Positions 32,510 to 42,325 of a stretch of 64,000 nucleotides of DNA are shown piece by piece. Below the pieces are notes generated by a model. It made no database searches. It was given only the letters and a program-made list of their open reading frames with translations, and was not told the origin of the DNA. Source of the stretch: Cyanobacteria bacterium RUI128 (GTDB lineage Bacteria; Cyanobacteriota; Vampirovibrionia; Gastranaerophilales; Gastranaerophilaceae). Each line of letters opens with the position of its first letter. Positions within the stretch are counted from its first letter, which is position 1. Made by a program: the position numbers and the translations under genes. The stretch lies in the NCBI GenBank assembly GCA_024695725.1, contig JAILHQ010000145.1:28586-92585 (forward strand), given 5' to 3'.

Positions 32510-34381
32510 ATGAAGAGAGCATTTAAAATTATCACAACAATAATTATCACAGTTCTGGTAATAGTATTGTGTCTTAATAAGGATACGGGGATATCTAATT
32601 TCACCTTAAACAGTGATTCTATAAAACCGAATCCGGATGCTGTTTCGATTGATTCAGCCTACCCTGTACCGAGAACAAAGACAATTGACGGGGTTGATTA
32701 TCTTCAGTCACAACTGCCTGTGGGAAAATTCGGAGGTGAACTTATTTCTTCCACAATAGGGGAAGGCCCTAAAACCTTTAACCCGTTCACTTCTACTGAT
32801 GCGACCTCATCTGCTATGGCTGATATGATGTATGACGGGCTTTTTACATCTAACCCAATGACGGGTGAAGTTACTCCAAAACTCGCAAAATCAGTTGAAA
32901 TAAAAGGAAACAGATATATTATTCATTTAAGAAAAGGGATAAAATGGTCTGACGGTAAACCCATCACTGCCGATGACGTTATTTTCACCTGGAAAGATAT
33001 TATATTTGCTGGGCTCGGCAACACTTCAACCCGTGATGCCATGATGATAGAAGGCGAACTGCCAAAACTGAAAAAACTTGATAACTATACGGTTGAATTT
33101 ACTATAAAACGTCAATTTGCGCCTTTCCTGAGAATGTTGAGTGCATCTATTGCACCAAAACATTATTTTACTCAGGATAAAAACTGGCAGAAAAATTTTG
33201 ACAGATTTCTTGCAACAAACACAAAACCTGAAACAATCGTAACAAGCGGAGCTTACAGACTAAAAGAATATATTCCGGCGCAGAGAGTTGTTTTTGTTAA
33301 AAATAAAAACTACTATATGATAAACAAGAAAAACGAAAAATTGCCTTATATAGACAAAATTATTTACCTTATAGTTGGGGACATAAACAACCAAATTCTG
33401 AAATTTGAGGCAAACGAGCTTGACGAAATCTCATTAAAAGGGGGAGATGTCGCAAGATACAAAGCAAAAGAATACAAATCAAACTATGTAATCTACAACC
33501 TCGGTGCCGATAACGGAACTATGTTTATTGCAATAAATATGAATAACCGAAAAGACAAATCAAGCGGAAAATATTACGTTGAACCTAAAAAACAAAGATG
33601 GTTCGGCGATGTAAACTTCAGAAAAGCAATTGATTATGCAATAGACAGAAAAGGTATGGTTCAAAACATAGCAAACGGAATGGCAACACCGCTTTATACT
33701 GCGGAAAGTCCTAACGGCATATATTATAATGAAAAACTAAAAGGACACCCGAGGGATATAAATAAATCAAAATCACTTTTAAAACAAAGTGGATTTTACT
33801 ATAAAAATAATAAACTGTATGATAAATACGGAAACAGAGTTGAAATCAATTTATCAACAAATGCCGGCAATACAGAACGTGAAGCTCTCGGTGTAATGGT
33901 CAAACAAGACCTTGACGATATCGGTATAAAAGTGAACTTTAAACCGATAGAATTTAACTCGCTTGTCAACAAAATCACAAACTCATTTGACTGGGATTTG
34001 GTTATATTAGGTCTGACAGGTTCTCCTGTTGAGCCACACAACGGTAAGAATGTATGGAATTCAAACGGGCCTTTACACTTATTTAATCAAAGAAAACCGA
34101 ACGATACCGGCAACGGCGTTTACCCCAATGATATTTACCCCTGGGAAAGACAGCTTGATAACATTTTTGAGCAGGCAGCCCTGAAACTCAAATTCAGTGA
34201 CAGAAAAAAATATTATGATGAATATCAGCAGATTATCTACGATCAGGCTCCGATAGTTTATCTGTATTCGCCAATAAGAATTTATGCAATAAGACGTAAA
34301 GTTAAAAATCTGCACCCGTCAACCTTGTCGGGTTTAACGTATAATATAGAAGAGTTGTACATTGACGGAGGGAAGAAATAA
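32510..34381 (+). CDS. Peptide/nickel-type ABC transporter substrate-binding protein
   Basis: 623 residues of the SBP_bac_5 family. An N-terminal membrane/signal segment (about 5-24) is followed by the typical 'PKTFNPFTSTDATSSAMADMM' region and 'IHLRKGIKWSDGKPITADDVIFTWKD' motif. A cysteine follows the hydrophobic stretch (VLCLN), but the lipobox is not canonical. It binds peptides or similar solutes in the periplasm. The ATG lacks a visible ribosome site. Its stop overlaps the permease start by one base. Confidence 0.88.
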   Translation: MKRAFKIITTIIITVLVIVLCLNKDTGISNFTLNSDSIKPNPDAVSIDSAYPVPRTKTIDGVDYLQSQLPVGKFGGELISSTIGEGPKTFNPFTSTDATSSAMADMMYDGLFTSNPMTGEVTPKLAKSVEIKGNRYIIHLRKGIKWSDGKPITADDVIFTWKDIIFAGLGNTSTRDAMMIEGELPKLKKLDNYTVEFTIKRQFAPFLRMLSASIAPKHYFTQDKNWQKNFDRFLATNTKPETIVTSGAYRLKEYIPAQRVVFVKNKNYYMINKKNEKLPYIDKIIYLIVGDINNQILKFEANELDEISLKGGDVARYKAKEYKSNYVIYNLGADNGTMFIAINMNNRKDKSSGKYYVEPKKQRWFGDVNFRKAIDYAIDRKGMVQNIANGMATPLYTAESPNGIYYNEKLKGHPRDINKSKSLLKQSGFYYKNNKLYDKYGNRVEINLSTNAGNTEREALGVMVKQDLDDIGIKVNFKPIEFNSLVNKITNSFDWDLVILGLTGSPVEPHNGKNVWNSNGPLHLFNQRKPNDTGNGVYPNDIYPWERQLDNIFEQAALKLKFSDRKKYYDEYQQIIYDQAPIVYLYSPIRIYAIRRKVKNLHPSTLSGLTYNIEELYIDGGKK

Positions 34382-35346
34382 TGAAAATTTGGAAATTCAT
34401 TTTTAAACGTATCCTCCAGACAATACCGTTATTGGTAATCGTATCTTTGATAAGCTTTTTTATAATAAGGTTATCACCGGTTGACCCGCTTGCAGAGTTG
34501 AGATTAAACCCTTCAATTTCACAGGAAACACTGCAGAAGGAACAAAAACGACTGGGGTTAGATAAACCGATAATCGTTCAATACGGGCTTTGGGCATCCT
34601 CCTTCGTAAGAGGTGATTTGGGTGTAACCTCAAGCGGGGAAAAAGTGTCGGTAAAACTCGGAGAAAGAATACCGAACACTCTAATATTAACGCTTATTGT
34701 AATTTTTATGACATGGTCGGTCGGAGTACCACTGGGAATTCTCGGTGCAATATATAACAAAAGCAAATTAGACAGACTGCTGACCATTCTGTCCAGTATC
34801 GGGATGGCAATACCTTCGTTCTTCTTTGCGATACTGCTCTTAATCTTTGCGGTAAAATCGGGATGGTTCCCTGTTGGCGGGCTTACAAGCTACAACTTCT
34901 CAGACCTGAATTTCTTCGGCAAAATTGCCGACGTGTCAAAGCACCTTATCTTACCTGTAACCGTATTATTCACCCTTTCGCTTGCAGGTTTGCAAAGACA
35001 AATGAGAGCAAATATGCTTGATGTCCTCGACAGTGACTACATAAAATTCGCGAGAGCCAAAGGCTTAAGCGAAACAAAAATAATATTTAAGCACGCACTC
35101 AGAAATGCAATAAACCCTATGATAACACTTTTAGGGTTTGAATTTGCGGGGCTTTTAAGCGGTGCGGCGCTGACAGAATACGTTTTCCAATATCCGGGGT
35201 TAGGCCGTCTTATATTGGAAGCCGTTATGAAATCAGATATCAATCTCGTTATGGCATCCCTGATGATAGGTTCAATTATGCTCGTTCTCGGGAATCTGAT
35301 AGCTGATATCTTGCTTATAATAACCGATCCTAGGGTTAGGACATAA
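34381..35346 (+). CDS. ABC transporter permease, DppB/OppB type
   Basis: 321 residues with about six membrane segments. The inner-membrane permease signature is present ('RAKGLSETKIIFKHALRNAINP', ~220-240, the EAA loop that contacts the ATPase). The N-terminal 'FIIRLSPVDPL' segment is typical of DppB. It pairs with the next gene to form the channel for the substrate-binding protein's cargo. Confidence 0.9.
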   Translation: MKIWKFIFKRILQTIPLLVIVSLISFFIIRLSPVDPLAELRLNPSISQETLQKEQKRLGLDKPIIVQYGLWASSFVRGDLGVTSSGEKVSVKLGERIPNTLILTLIVIFMTWSVGVPLGILGAIYNKSKLDRLLTILSSIGMAIPSFFFAILLLIFAVKSGWFPVGGLTSYNFSDLNFFGKIADVSKHLILPVTVLFTLSLAGLQRQMRANMLDVLDSDYIKFARAKGLSETKIIFKHALRNAINPMITLLGFEFAGLLSGAALTEYVFQYPGLGRLILEAVMKSDINLVMASLMIGSIMLVLGNLIADILLIITDPRVRT

Positions 35347-35358
35347 AGGAAAATAAAA

Positions 35359-36411
35359 TTGTTTAAGGAAATCTTAAAAGATAAATTTGCAGGAACAGCA
35401 CTCATCATACTTTTGGTGATGTATATCTGTATTGCCTGCGCAAACTTTATCGCACCTTACTCAAAAGATTTTTCCGACAGAAATCAGGCTTATGCACCGC
35501 CGTCACCGGTATATACAATTACAGAGGACGGAAAACTTTCACTCCCTTATACCTACAACTATATAAGAGTGTTTGAACCTAAGCTGTATCAAAACGTATA
35601 TCAGCTTGATCGAAGTCAAAAACACTACCTGAAACTTTTTGTAAAAGGGGAAAAATACAAAATATTAGGACTTGTTCCATGCCCTATTCACCTATTCGGA
35701 ACAGATGAGGGCGGAAGGTTTTATCTGTTAGGAACTGACATAAACGGGCGTGACGTTTTTTCAAGACTGCTTTTTGGCGGAAGAATTTCACTTACCATAG
35801 GTTTCCTTGCTCTGTTTATACTTTTCCCGATAGGACTTCTATACGGCGGTATATCAGGATACTTCGGCGGATGGATAGATATTATAATGATGAGGTTTGC
35901 TGAAGCCGTTATGGCTATTCCGAGTTTTTATCTTTTGATAATTCTCGCCTCCATACTTCCTGCAAATATGACAAGTATTCAGAGGTTTACCCTCATTGTC
36001 GTAATACTTGCCCTTATCGGCTGGGCAGGATTTGCACGTGTAGTTAGAGGTATGGTTCTGTCCATAAAGAACGAAGAATTTGTGCAAGCTGCAGAAACCA
36101 TAGGTGCATCTAAACTGAGAGTAATAATAAAGCACATTCTGCCTCAAACAACAAGTTATGTAATTATAGCAATGACACTGAGCGTGCCTTCTTACATATT
36201 ATCAGAATCAGGCCTGAGCTTCCTCGGGCTCGGTATTCAACAGCCGGATGCGAGCTGGGGTAATATGCTAAAAGAGGCTCAGGAATACATAAACATATTA
36301 TACAGACCATGGCTCCTTACCCCGGGTGCACTAATCTTCATAGCTGTACTCTGCTTTAACCTGATAGGCGATACCGTAAGAGATATCCTCGACCCTAAAA
36401 GCCAGGGATAA
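35359..36411 (+). CDS. ABC transporter permease, DppC/OppC type
   Basis: 350 residues, TTG start with AAAGGA 8 bases upstream. The EAA loop 'AAETIGASKLRVIIKHILPQ' (~237-256) and the 'SFLGLGIQQPDASWG' region mark the DppC type. A longer periplasmic segment lies between the first two membrane helices (about 30-130), where typical DppC proteins have less. No DppD/DppF ATPase gene follows; the next genes are on the other strand. Confidence 0.9.
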   Translation: MFKEILKDKFAGTALIILLVMYICIACANFIAPYSKDFSDRNQAYAPPSPVYTITEDGKLSLPYTYNYIRVFEPKLYQNVYQLDRSQKHYLKLFVKGEKYKILGLVPCPIHLFGTDEGGRFYLLGTDINGRDVFSRLLFGGRISLTIGFLALFILFPIGLLYGGISGYFGGWIDIIMMRFAEAVMAIPSFYLLIILASILPANMTSIQRFTLIVVILALIGWAGFARVVRGMVLSIKNEEFVQAAETIGASKLRVIIKHILPQTTSYVIIAMTLSVPSYILSESGLSFLGLGIQQPDASWGNMLKEAQEYINILYRPWLLTPGALIFIAVLCFNLIGDTVRDILDPKSQG

Positions 36412-36423
36412 AGAATATTTGTT

Positions 36424-36972
36424 CTATACTATTAGAACAAGTAAAATACCCGCCAGAGCAGATACAGAAATATACCACAGAGGATCTTTCTTTCTTAAGA
36501 AACTCATAAGTAAAAGCATTGAAAACAGACTCCAGCCGAAGGCAATATTATGGCAGTGAACAATATTCTGCTTGAATAAATTAACCGCAACAAACGCAAG
36601 TAAAGCACAACTTACAGACTTAAGCGCCCACAATGCCGACTGAATATAAAAATTATCACTAAATTTCTTGAGCAGTTTTGAAACCATTATCCCCAAAATC
36701 AGTGCCGGTAAAACCTCCGACGTGGTTGCAAACAATGCGGCAATAACCCCACCTGCATTCATGCCTGCATAAGTCGCAACATTAATCCCCACAGGCCCCG
36801 GCGTAATTGTTGCAACCGCTATCATCTGAGTGAGTTCCTGAGGAGTATACCAAGAGTAGTGTTTAGTTATCTCATACAAAAACGGTAAGGTCGCATACCC
36901 CCCACCAAAGGAAAACAATCCTATCTGCAGGAACTCTTTGAATAAGTAAAAATATAGCGAGAGTGTACTCAT
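36424..36972 (-). CDS. chrA: Chromate transporter, half-protein B
   Basis: 182 residues with the CHR domain signature 'GLFSFGGGYATLPFL' (~18-32) and five to six membrane segments. CHR proteins export chromate, or related anions, by proton exchange. Short CHR proteins work in pairs; here the partner is directly upstream (36969) and the genes overlap by four bases (ATGA). Chromate specificity is a family inference. Confidence 0.85.
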   Translation of the reverse strand: MSTLSLYFYLFKEFLQIGLFSFGGGYATLPFLYEITKHYSWYTPQELTQMIAVATITPGPVGINVATYAGMNAGGVIAALFATTSEVLPALILGIMVSKLLKKFSDNFYIQSALWALKSVSCALLAFVAVNLFKQNIVHCHNIAFGWSLFSMLLLMSFLRKKDPLWYISVSALAGILLVLIV

Positions 36973-37532
36973 TGTGCACCCCGCTTACATTTTAAAAGAT
37001 TCCATAATATCCCCACAGGAATTGCGGATAATATAACTACCGCAGGAGACACTTCCTTAAAATACATTACCGAAAAAGCAAGTATAAAAAGTATTATCGA
37101 ATCTATCCCCTTTACGGCTTTATCCCACATCTCTCTTACGGCTGATATTATCAATACCACAACCGCAACACCTATACCAAGAAACGCACCCTGAACATAG
37201 GAATTTGATGCAAATTTTGTCAATATTGAAGACAGAAGCACTATAGCCCAAAACGCAAAAAACGTTATCCCCAAAACTCCGACGAAAGCCCCGCGTTTTC
37301 CTCTCAGCCTGTGACCAACAAGTATTGAAATATTTATCGCAATAAGCCCCGGCAAAGACTGACTGACAGCATAATAATCAGTAAGTTCTTCGGAGGTTAG
37401 CCAGCCGCGTTTATCAACAATTTCAGACTGCAAAATCGGAAGAATAATATACCCCCCGCCAAGCAATATTAAACCTGACTTGAGAAAGGTGATAAATATA
37501 TCCGCTAAGCTCACTTTTTTATCCATATACAT
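36969..37532 (-). CDS. chrA: Chromate transporter, half-protein A
   Basis: 187 residues, CHR domain with 'GLILLGGGYIILPIL' (~15-29) and 'YAVSQSLPGLIAINIS' in the second conserved block. Together with the overlapping gene it makes up the two-domain architecture of long ChrA. The in-frame ATG at 37526 (residue 3) is an alternative start. The inner-membrane location is clear; the substrate is inferred. Confidence 0.85.
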   Translation of the reverse strand: MYMDKKVSLADIFITFLKSGLILLGGGYIILPILQSEIVDKRGWLTSEELTDYYAVSQSLPGLIAINISILVGHRLRGKRGAFVGVLGITFFAFWAIVLLSSILTKFASNSYVQGAFLGIGVAVVVLIISAVREMWDKAVKGIDSIILFILAFSVMYFKEVSPAVVILSAIPVGILWNLLKCKRGAQ

Positions 37533-37608
37533 ATTATCCGATAAAAAATATTTTTTGTCTTTATCTGAAATATTGTTATAATATTATAAGAAGATAAATG
37601 GAGTTTTT

Positions 37609-38280
37609 ATGAAGAAGTTTTTATTATTGGCAATATGCTTTATGTTAGTCGGCTTACCCTCATTTGCAAAAAAATATTATCCGCCTGCACCTAACATAAA
37701 ACTTCCCGCAAAATATACTGCTGAATATATTGAGAACCTTCATTACGAATACGGTAAAATTACGAAAGAAGAACTTATAATGATCGCTCTTGATATGCTA
37801 AAAGGAACGGATGGAGATTTCTCAAGAAAAGCGATATTAGGATATAACCTCACAGGGTATCCTATAAAAATAGAATTTAAAAATCTGTCCAGCCTGAACA
37901 AAGACTACGCAAACTTTGATGCTGTCGGCTGGAAAAAGAGAAAGAAATTATTCATCTATATAAACCCGAAGCACGAAACTGCACCTCCTGCTGCTATTGC
38001 AGCACTACTGGCTCACGAAGCTTTGCATCAGGACGAATATAACTCTTTGAGTGAAGAAACCTTCGCCTGGACAATGGAAGCCGTTGTATGGATAGATTTA
38101 GTTGAGGTTTATCCTGAATGCAATGTTGAAAGCAACGCTTTGGTCAAACGTGAAAACACCCTGAAGAAACTCTTCGAAAAAGGAAATAACAGCCCTAAAT
38201 ATATCAAAAAATCGGTATATCAAAACAAAGGTTATCAGGGACTACCGTTGACATCACCGGGATTTAAAGAATTACAATAA
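37609..38280 (+). CDS. Secreted protein with HEXXH metalloprotease-like motif
   Basis: 223 residues with a signal peptide (about 1-20, ending SFAKK). The motif 'LLAHEALHQDE' (~residues 135-145) is an HEXXH zinc site, and 'SEETFAWTMEAVVW' downstream offers a possible third ligand Glu. The C-terminal ~40 residues are basic. The protein is probably a periplasmic or surface zinc peptidase-like protein. The family is not recognised. A bidirectional terminator follows. Confidence 0.65.
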   Translation: MKKFLLLAICFMLVGLPSFAKKYYPPAPNIKLPAKYTAEYIENLHYEYGKITKEELIMIALDMLKGTDGDFSRKAILGYNLTGYPIKIEFKNLSSLNKDYANFDAVGWKKRKKLFIYINPKHETAPPAAIAALLAHEALHQDEYNSLSEETFAWTMEAVVWIDLVEVYPECNVESNALVKRENTLKKLFEKGNNSPKYIKKSVYQNKGYQGLPLTSPGFKELQ

Positions 38281-38283
38281 CAA

Positions 38284-38318
38284 TAAAAAAAGACCTGATA
38301 TAAATCAGGTCTTTTTTA
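38284..38318. terminator. Bidirectional terminator between HEXXH gene and rplI
   Basis: Stem AAAGACCTGAT/ATCAGGTCTTT with T runs on both strands; serves both convergent genes. Confidence 0.9.
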
Positions 38319-38333
38319 TAATTATTTTCTTGA

Positions 38334-38846
38334 TTATTCTTCTGTCTTTGTTTCTTCAGTTTCAACAACTTCTTCTTCGATAGATTCTTTAACAACTTCT
38401 GAAGCTGTAACTGTAACGTTTAATTCAGTTTTAACCTTAGAAGTTAACTTGATTAACATTACATAATCACCAATTCTGTTGATTGGGTGATTAAGAGAAA
38501 CTGTTTTCTTATCGATTTCGATATCGTGTTTGTCTTTGATTTCTTCACAAAGTTTCTTAGTAGTAATTGTACCAAACAATTTACCGCTTTCACCTGCTTT
38601 TGCAGATAATTCCAGAGTACCGATTTTAGAAATCAATTCAGCCTTTTCCATAGCTTCCTGATGTAATTTTTCTTGTTTTACTCTGATTCTTTCAAGATTC
38701 TTTTCTCTGTTCTTCAAAGCACCTTCAGTAGCAACTTCAGCTAAGTTCTTTGGTACTAAAAAGTTTCTTGCATAACCGTCTTTTACGTTTACGACGTCAC
38801 CTGTTTCACCAAGGTTTTGAACGTCCTTCTTCAATATAACTTGCAT
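38334..38846 (-). CDS. rplI: Ribosomal protein L9
   Basis: 170 residues against ~148 in most bacteria. The N-terminal 'VILKKDVQNLGETGDVVNVKDGYARNFLVP' region is the L9 signature; the connecting helix and C-terminal domain follow. The last ~20 residues are an acidic Glu/Thr/Val tail (EEVVETEETKTEE) not found in typical L9. AAGGAG precedes the ATG. It stands alone without rpsF-rpsR. Confidence 0.95.
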   Translation of the reverse strand: MQVILKKDVQNLGETGDVVNVKDGYARNFLVPKNLAEVATEGALKNREKNLERIRVKQEKLHQEAMEKAELISKIGTLELSAKAGESGKLFGTITTKKLCEEIKDKHDIEIDKKTVSLNHPINRIGDYVMLIKLTSKVKTELNVTVTASEVVKESIEEEVVETEETKTEE

Positions 38847-38948
38847 TTTATATTCTCCTTTTGCTATTTATATTCTCATGTGTGACTATGATAACTGAAA
38901 CATAACCAATTGTCGAGTATTTGTAAAGTTGTATAAATTCCTACACAG

Positions 38949-39551
38949 CTACCCTTTATTATGAAGGTTATCCCATAACACTCTGAAAAAGTTAGGACGC
39001 GTAGGACCTTTTGGTCTAATTAACCCGAAAGTCAATATCGGCACAATAACTTTTTCTCCCGGCTTAGTAAAATACGGGGCTCTTGCAGGATTTTGAAGGG
39101 TTTCTTTGTTGAAATAGTCAGCATAGTATTCGTCATACATGAACCCTTTTTGCCAATTTGGTTTTTTACGTTTTTTTAAATCTGCTTCAGATATGTCAAA
39201 TCTGCACTTTTCAGTTCCTTTGTCTGTTGCCTCATCAAAACGATAATATTCAACATTTCTTTTCGTGCCCAACTCCTTTGTTTCGGGATCTCTAAAACGC
39301 ATAGACGTTAAAATTCTTGAATCCTCATGCTTTTCACCATTAGAAAAAGTCGCTCTTATTCTGTCAATAAACGTTCTGCTATCATGATAATCATCCAAGG
39401 TAATTCCTTGTCTGACTTCTATAAGATTAACCTCTGTATTTGGAGTTCCTTTTGGATTTCTGAGCAGATGGTAACCTTGTCTTCGCATTTTTATTGCATA
39501 TTTTGCCGCATTTACCTGATCCTGAGATAATCCTAAAACTTTGCCTATCAT
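38949..39551 (-). CDS. Unrecognised protein downstream of rseP
   Basis: 200 residues, soluble, basic, with many Tyr/Phe and Arg. It starts 'MIGKVLGLSQDQVNAAKYAIKMRR' and ends 'RVLWDNLHNKG'. There is no signal peptide, membrane segment or metal motif. The ATG lies 8 bp after the rseP stop, with GGGG just upstream, so it is cotranscribed with rseP. The function is not recognised. Confidence 0.6.
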   Translation of the reverse strand: MIGKVLGLSQDQVNAAKYAIKMRRQGYHLLRNPKGTPNTEVNLIEVRQGITLDDYHDSRTFIDRIRATFSNGEKHEDSRILTSMRFRDPETKELGTKRNVEYYRFDEATDKGTEKCRFDISEADLKKRKKPNWQKGFMYDEYYADYFNKETLQNPARAPYFTKPGEKVIVPILTFGLIRPKGPTRPNFFRVLWDNLHNKG

Positions 39552-39559
39552 ACGTACCC

Positions 39560-40936
39560 CTACAATTTTTGCATAACTAAAGCATATATATCGTTGAATA
39601 TTACAATTACCATCAAAGCGATTAAAAGCAGAAAACTTATGTTAGCAATCTTTTCTATTACTTTGTCAGATACTCTTTTGCCTCTAATCTTCTCTATAAT
39701 CAGGAATAATACGTGTCCACCATCCAAAGCTGGTATCGGTAAGAAGTTAACTATTGCTAAGTCCATTGAAATTATAGCAGTCAACAATAAACCATAGAAA
39801 ATACCGTTGTGTGCAATAATATCCCCGCCAACTTTGGTTATCGCAACAATACCGTGCAAATCACCCAACGGAACTTCACCTAAAAATACCTGCTTTAAGC
39901 CTAAAAGCATCATATAAGTGTTTTCATACAAATAGTGAACACTGCCTTTTATAGCAGACCACAATGATTTTGTATGTTTCAGTTTCTCTTTTGATTCAAG
40001 CTGAATACCAACAGAACCGGTTTTGGTTGGATATATCGGCTTAAGCTTGATATATTTGCCGTCACGCTCAACTACAAAATTCAATGGCCTTACGTTATCA
40101 GACATTGCCTCAGCAATCTGATTTATCGTATATTGCCCGGTTGAAACGTAATAAGAATTTTTTTGTAAATCACCGATTTCATCCCTTATTTTCACAATAG
40201 TCGGACTAATCTTGTATTGTCTGTCTTTATAAGGTTTTAAACCAAGAGCAACTGTTTTCTCTATTTTTACCGGTTTTTCGGATATAAACTCTGGTAATCT
40301 TACAACAACATCAAGCGGAATAATTTCATCCTTAATCAGCCCTGGGTTTAACCGTTTTAATCTTGCAAGATTTGTCTGAACATCATCAGGATCAACCAGT
40401 GAATCCTGCCCCTTGCTCAGCTGAACAACAGACAAAATAATTGATGCACTTGTTACCTTCGTGTCGTTAAGAGTAACAAGTCTGTCACCTGCACGCATAC
40501 CTGACTGCCAAACCGAAGCATCCTTCGGCGCAACTATCTGAGCAACTTTTACGTCAAATTCGCCCGACGGAAGATAATCCCATACAAGCGCTGAAAATAA
40601 TACTATTAAAAATGCACAAACGACATTGGCAAAAACACCTGCTGATACAACAATCAACCTTTGCCATATAGGTTTGTTCAAAAATCTCTGTTCCGAATCT
40701 TCCGGTAAATCACAATCCGGATCATCCTCTGCAAATGCGACATATCCGCCTAACAACAGAGCATGAACCATTATAGTAATGTCGCCGACTTTCTTTTCAA
40801 ACAACGTAGGTCCCAACGGTAAACCAAAACCAAACTTATCTACCTTGATTCCAAACGATAAAGCCGCAATTAAATGCCCGAATTCGTGCACAATAATTAA
40901 CAAGCTCAATAAAAGTAACATTATTATAATAGACAT
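39560..40936 (-). CDS. rseP: Site-2 zinc metalloprotease RseP
   Basis: 458 residues. The catalytic 'IIVHEFGHLIAA' (HEXXH, ~14-25) is in the first membrane helix, and the second metal site 'FLPIPALDGGHVLF' (Asp, ~395-408) is in a late helix. A PDZ domain with 'GMRAGDRLVTLND' lies near 145-160, and a second weaker PDZ-like part lies in the long periplasmic region. The enzyme cuts anti-sigma factors and signal peptides inside the membrane. It leads an operon with the 38949 gene. Confidence 0.93.
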   Translation of the reverse strand: MSIIIMLLLLSLLIIVHEFGHLIAALSFGIKVDKFGFGLPLGPTLFEKKVGDITIMVHALLLGGYVAFAEDDPDCDLPEDSEQRFLNKPIWQRLIVVSAGVFANVVCAFLIVLFSALVWDYLPSGEFDVKVAQIVAPKDASVWQSGMRAGDRLVTLNDTKVTSASIILSVVQLSKGQDSLVDPDDVQTNLARLKRLNPGLIKDEIIPLDVVVRLPEFISEKPVKIEKTVALGLKPYKDRQYKISPTIVKIRDEIGDLQKNSYYVSTGQYTINQIAEAMSDNVRPLNFVVERDGKYIKLKPIYPTKTGSVGIQLESKEKLKHTKSLWSAIKGSVHYLYENTYMMLLGLKQVFLGEVPLGDLHGIVAITKVGGDIIAHNGIFYGLLLTAIISMDLAIVNFLPIPALDGGHVLFLIIEKIRGKRVSDKVIEKIANISFLLLIALMVIVIFNDIYALVMQKL

Positions 40937-41026
40937 GTGATAATCCTCTTAAGTCAAACTTATTTTAACATAAACATATTTTATAAACACGCATAAAGTT
41001 TCTGTATAGTGAAAAAATTTACCAAA

Positions 41027-41061
41027 CAAAAAAAGAAAGGCATCATAAATGATACCTTTCT
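41027..41061 (-). terminator. Terminator of the 41102 gene
   Basis: On the minus strand: stem AGAAAGGTATCAT/ATGATGCCTTTCT followed by a T run, 40 bp after the stop. Confidence 0.85.
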
Positions 41062-41101
41062 AAAATTGAGTTCGTATAGTAACTGTTTCGTTATCTATAT
41101 A

Positions 41102-41515
41102 CTATGCAGCTTTCTTAGAGAAGAAACCTGTTACTGTTTCAAACAACTTGCCGGCATTCTGAGAAACATATTCAACACCTTTGTTGACATATTCTCCGCC
41201 TTTTTGAGCCCATCCGAGAACTGCCTTAGCCGGTTTCTTAGCCCAAGAAATCCAACTTGCATCTTTAAATCCTTTTGTTAATTCTGCAATTTTTGCAGGA
41301 TCAAAAGCACCTTTCTTAGCACCGAATGCTAAACCTGCAGCTACTGCTGCTGCTACACAAACTGCACCGATTGCTTTCTTTAAGAAAGAACCTTTCTTCT
41401 TAGGTGCTGCTGGCGCCTGTGGCGCGAATTGTGGTCTTTGATGCGCCTGAGGAGCATCAACATTAACTTTGTCATAGATTCCGACTCTTTGTCCAAAAGA
41501 TACACCGTTTACCAT
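41102..41515 (-). CDS. Unrecognised short protein with Ala-rich membrane segment
   Basis: 137 residues from the ATG after a perfect GGAGG site; an upstream TTG in frame is rejected. The N-terminus is 'MVNGVSFGQRVGIYDK', then a Pro/Gln-rich linker (PQFAPQAPAAPKKK), one Ala-rich membrane segment (~50-68) and an amphipathic Lys-rich C-terminal half with 'GGEYVNKGVEYVSQNAGK'. The 'VSFG' start is shared with the GH77 gene ('APSFG'). Function unknown. Confidence 0.65.
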   Translation of the reverse strand: MVNGVSFGQRVGIYDKVNVDAPQAHQRPQFAPQAPAAPKKKGSFLKKAIGAVCVAAAVAAGLAFGAKKGAFDPAKIAELTKGFKDASWISWAKKPAKAVLGWAQKGGEYVNKGVEYVSQNAGKLFETVTGFFSKKAA

Positions 41516-41692
41516 ACGAACCTCCAAATAAATTATTTACTACACACATCTATATAAACACATTATGCTTTTTATTTTTGCCTAATTTATTTTATTTTTA
41601 CATTTTTTGTTACAAATCTTTATAAAAAAGGCAATTTTTAAACATATATATACTTTATATATACATAGGATATTAGAATAAGGAATTCTTAT

Positions 41693-42325
41693 ATGGCAGC
41701 TGATAATTCACCTGCACAAGGTGTCGTTGACGCCTACGCAAGCCAAGTAGATAAACAAAAAGCTTATGCCGCTAGGTACGAAAACTTTGTTCGAGGCGTG
41801 CTCGTACCAAAGGATCAAAAGGCTGAAGATACGGCAGAACGCTCATATCTAGACATGAAATTCGCAACAGGCGTATTTGATGCAGCAAGCAGCGACGAAC
41901 TGACTCTTCAACAACAAAAAGAAAAAATAGAACAGGAAAGAGACAGAAAAATTGCTGAAATTAAGCATAAAATAGATTTAGCTATAAGAGACGGTAATAC
42001 AGCAGAAGTTGACAGACTAAATGCACAAATTCCTTTAATTATGAAAGAATATAAACCAAGATTAGCAAATCTTGATTTTAATATACAACGTGCGGGAAGA
42101 ACCTTCTTGCTCAAACAGGATACTCTTGCAGAAGCAAGAAGCATATACACAAGAGACCGTTTCACAAATATTAGCACAAGTAATGACGTTTTTAGCGGTT
42201 TCCAACAGGCTGGCAGAAATTGGAATGCAGTAGGCAGAATGCTACAGCATCAGGGCTTTTTACAGACACAAGTAGATATAAGAGAAGGGAATGTAGCTCC
42301 GAAACGATTTGACAGAAATGTCTAA
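41693..42325 (+). CDS. Unrecognised coiled-coil protein
   Basis: 210 residues, AAGGAA before the ATG. The centre (about 70-125) is a charged coiled coil ('QQKEKIEQERDRKIAEIKHKI'). There is no signal peptide or membrane helix. The stop TAA directly abuts the stop of the convergent exporter gene at 42326, with no spacer. Function unknown. Confidence 0.6.
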   Translation: MAADNSPAQGVVDAYASQVDKQKAYAARYENFVRGVLVPKDQKAEDTAERSYLDMKFATGVFDAASSDELTLQQQKEKIEQERDRKIAEIKHKIDLAIRDGNTAEVDRLNAQIPLIMKEYKPRLANLDFNIQRAGRTFLLKQDTLAEARSIYTRDRFTNISTSNDVFSGFQQAGRNWNAVGRMLQHQGFLQTQVDIREGNVAPKRFDRNV

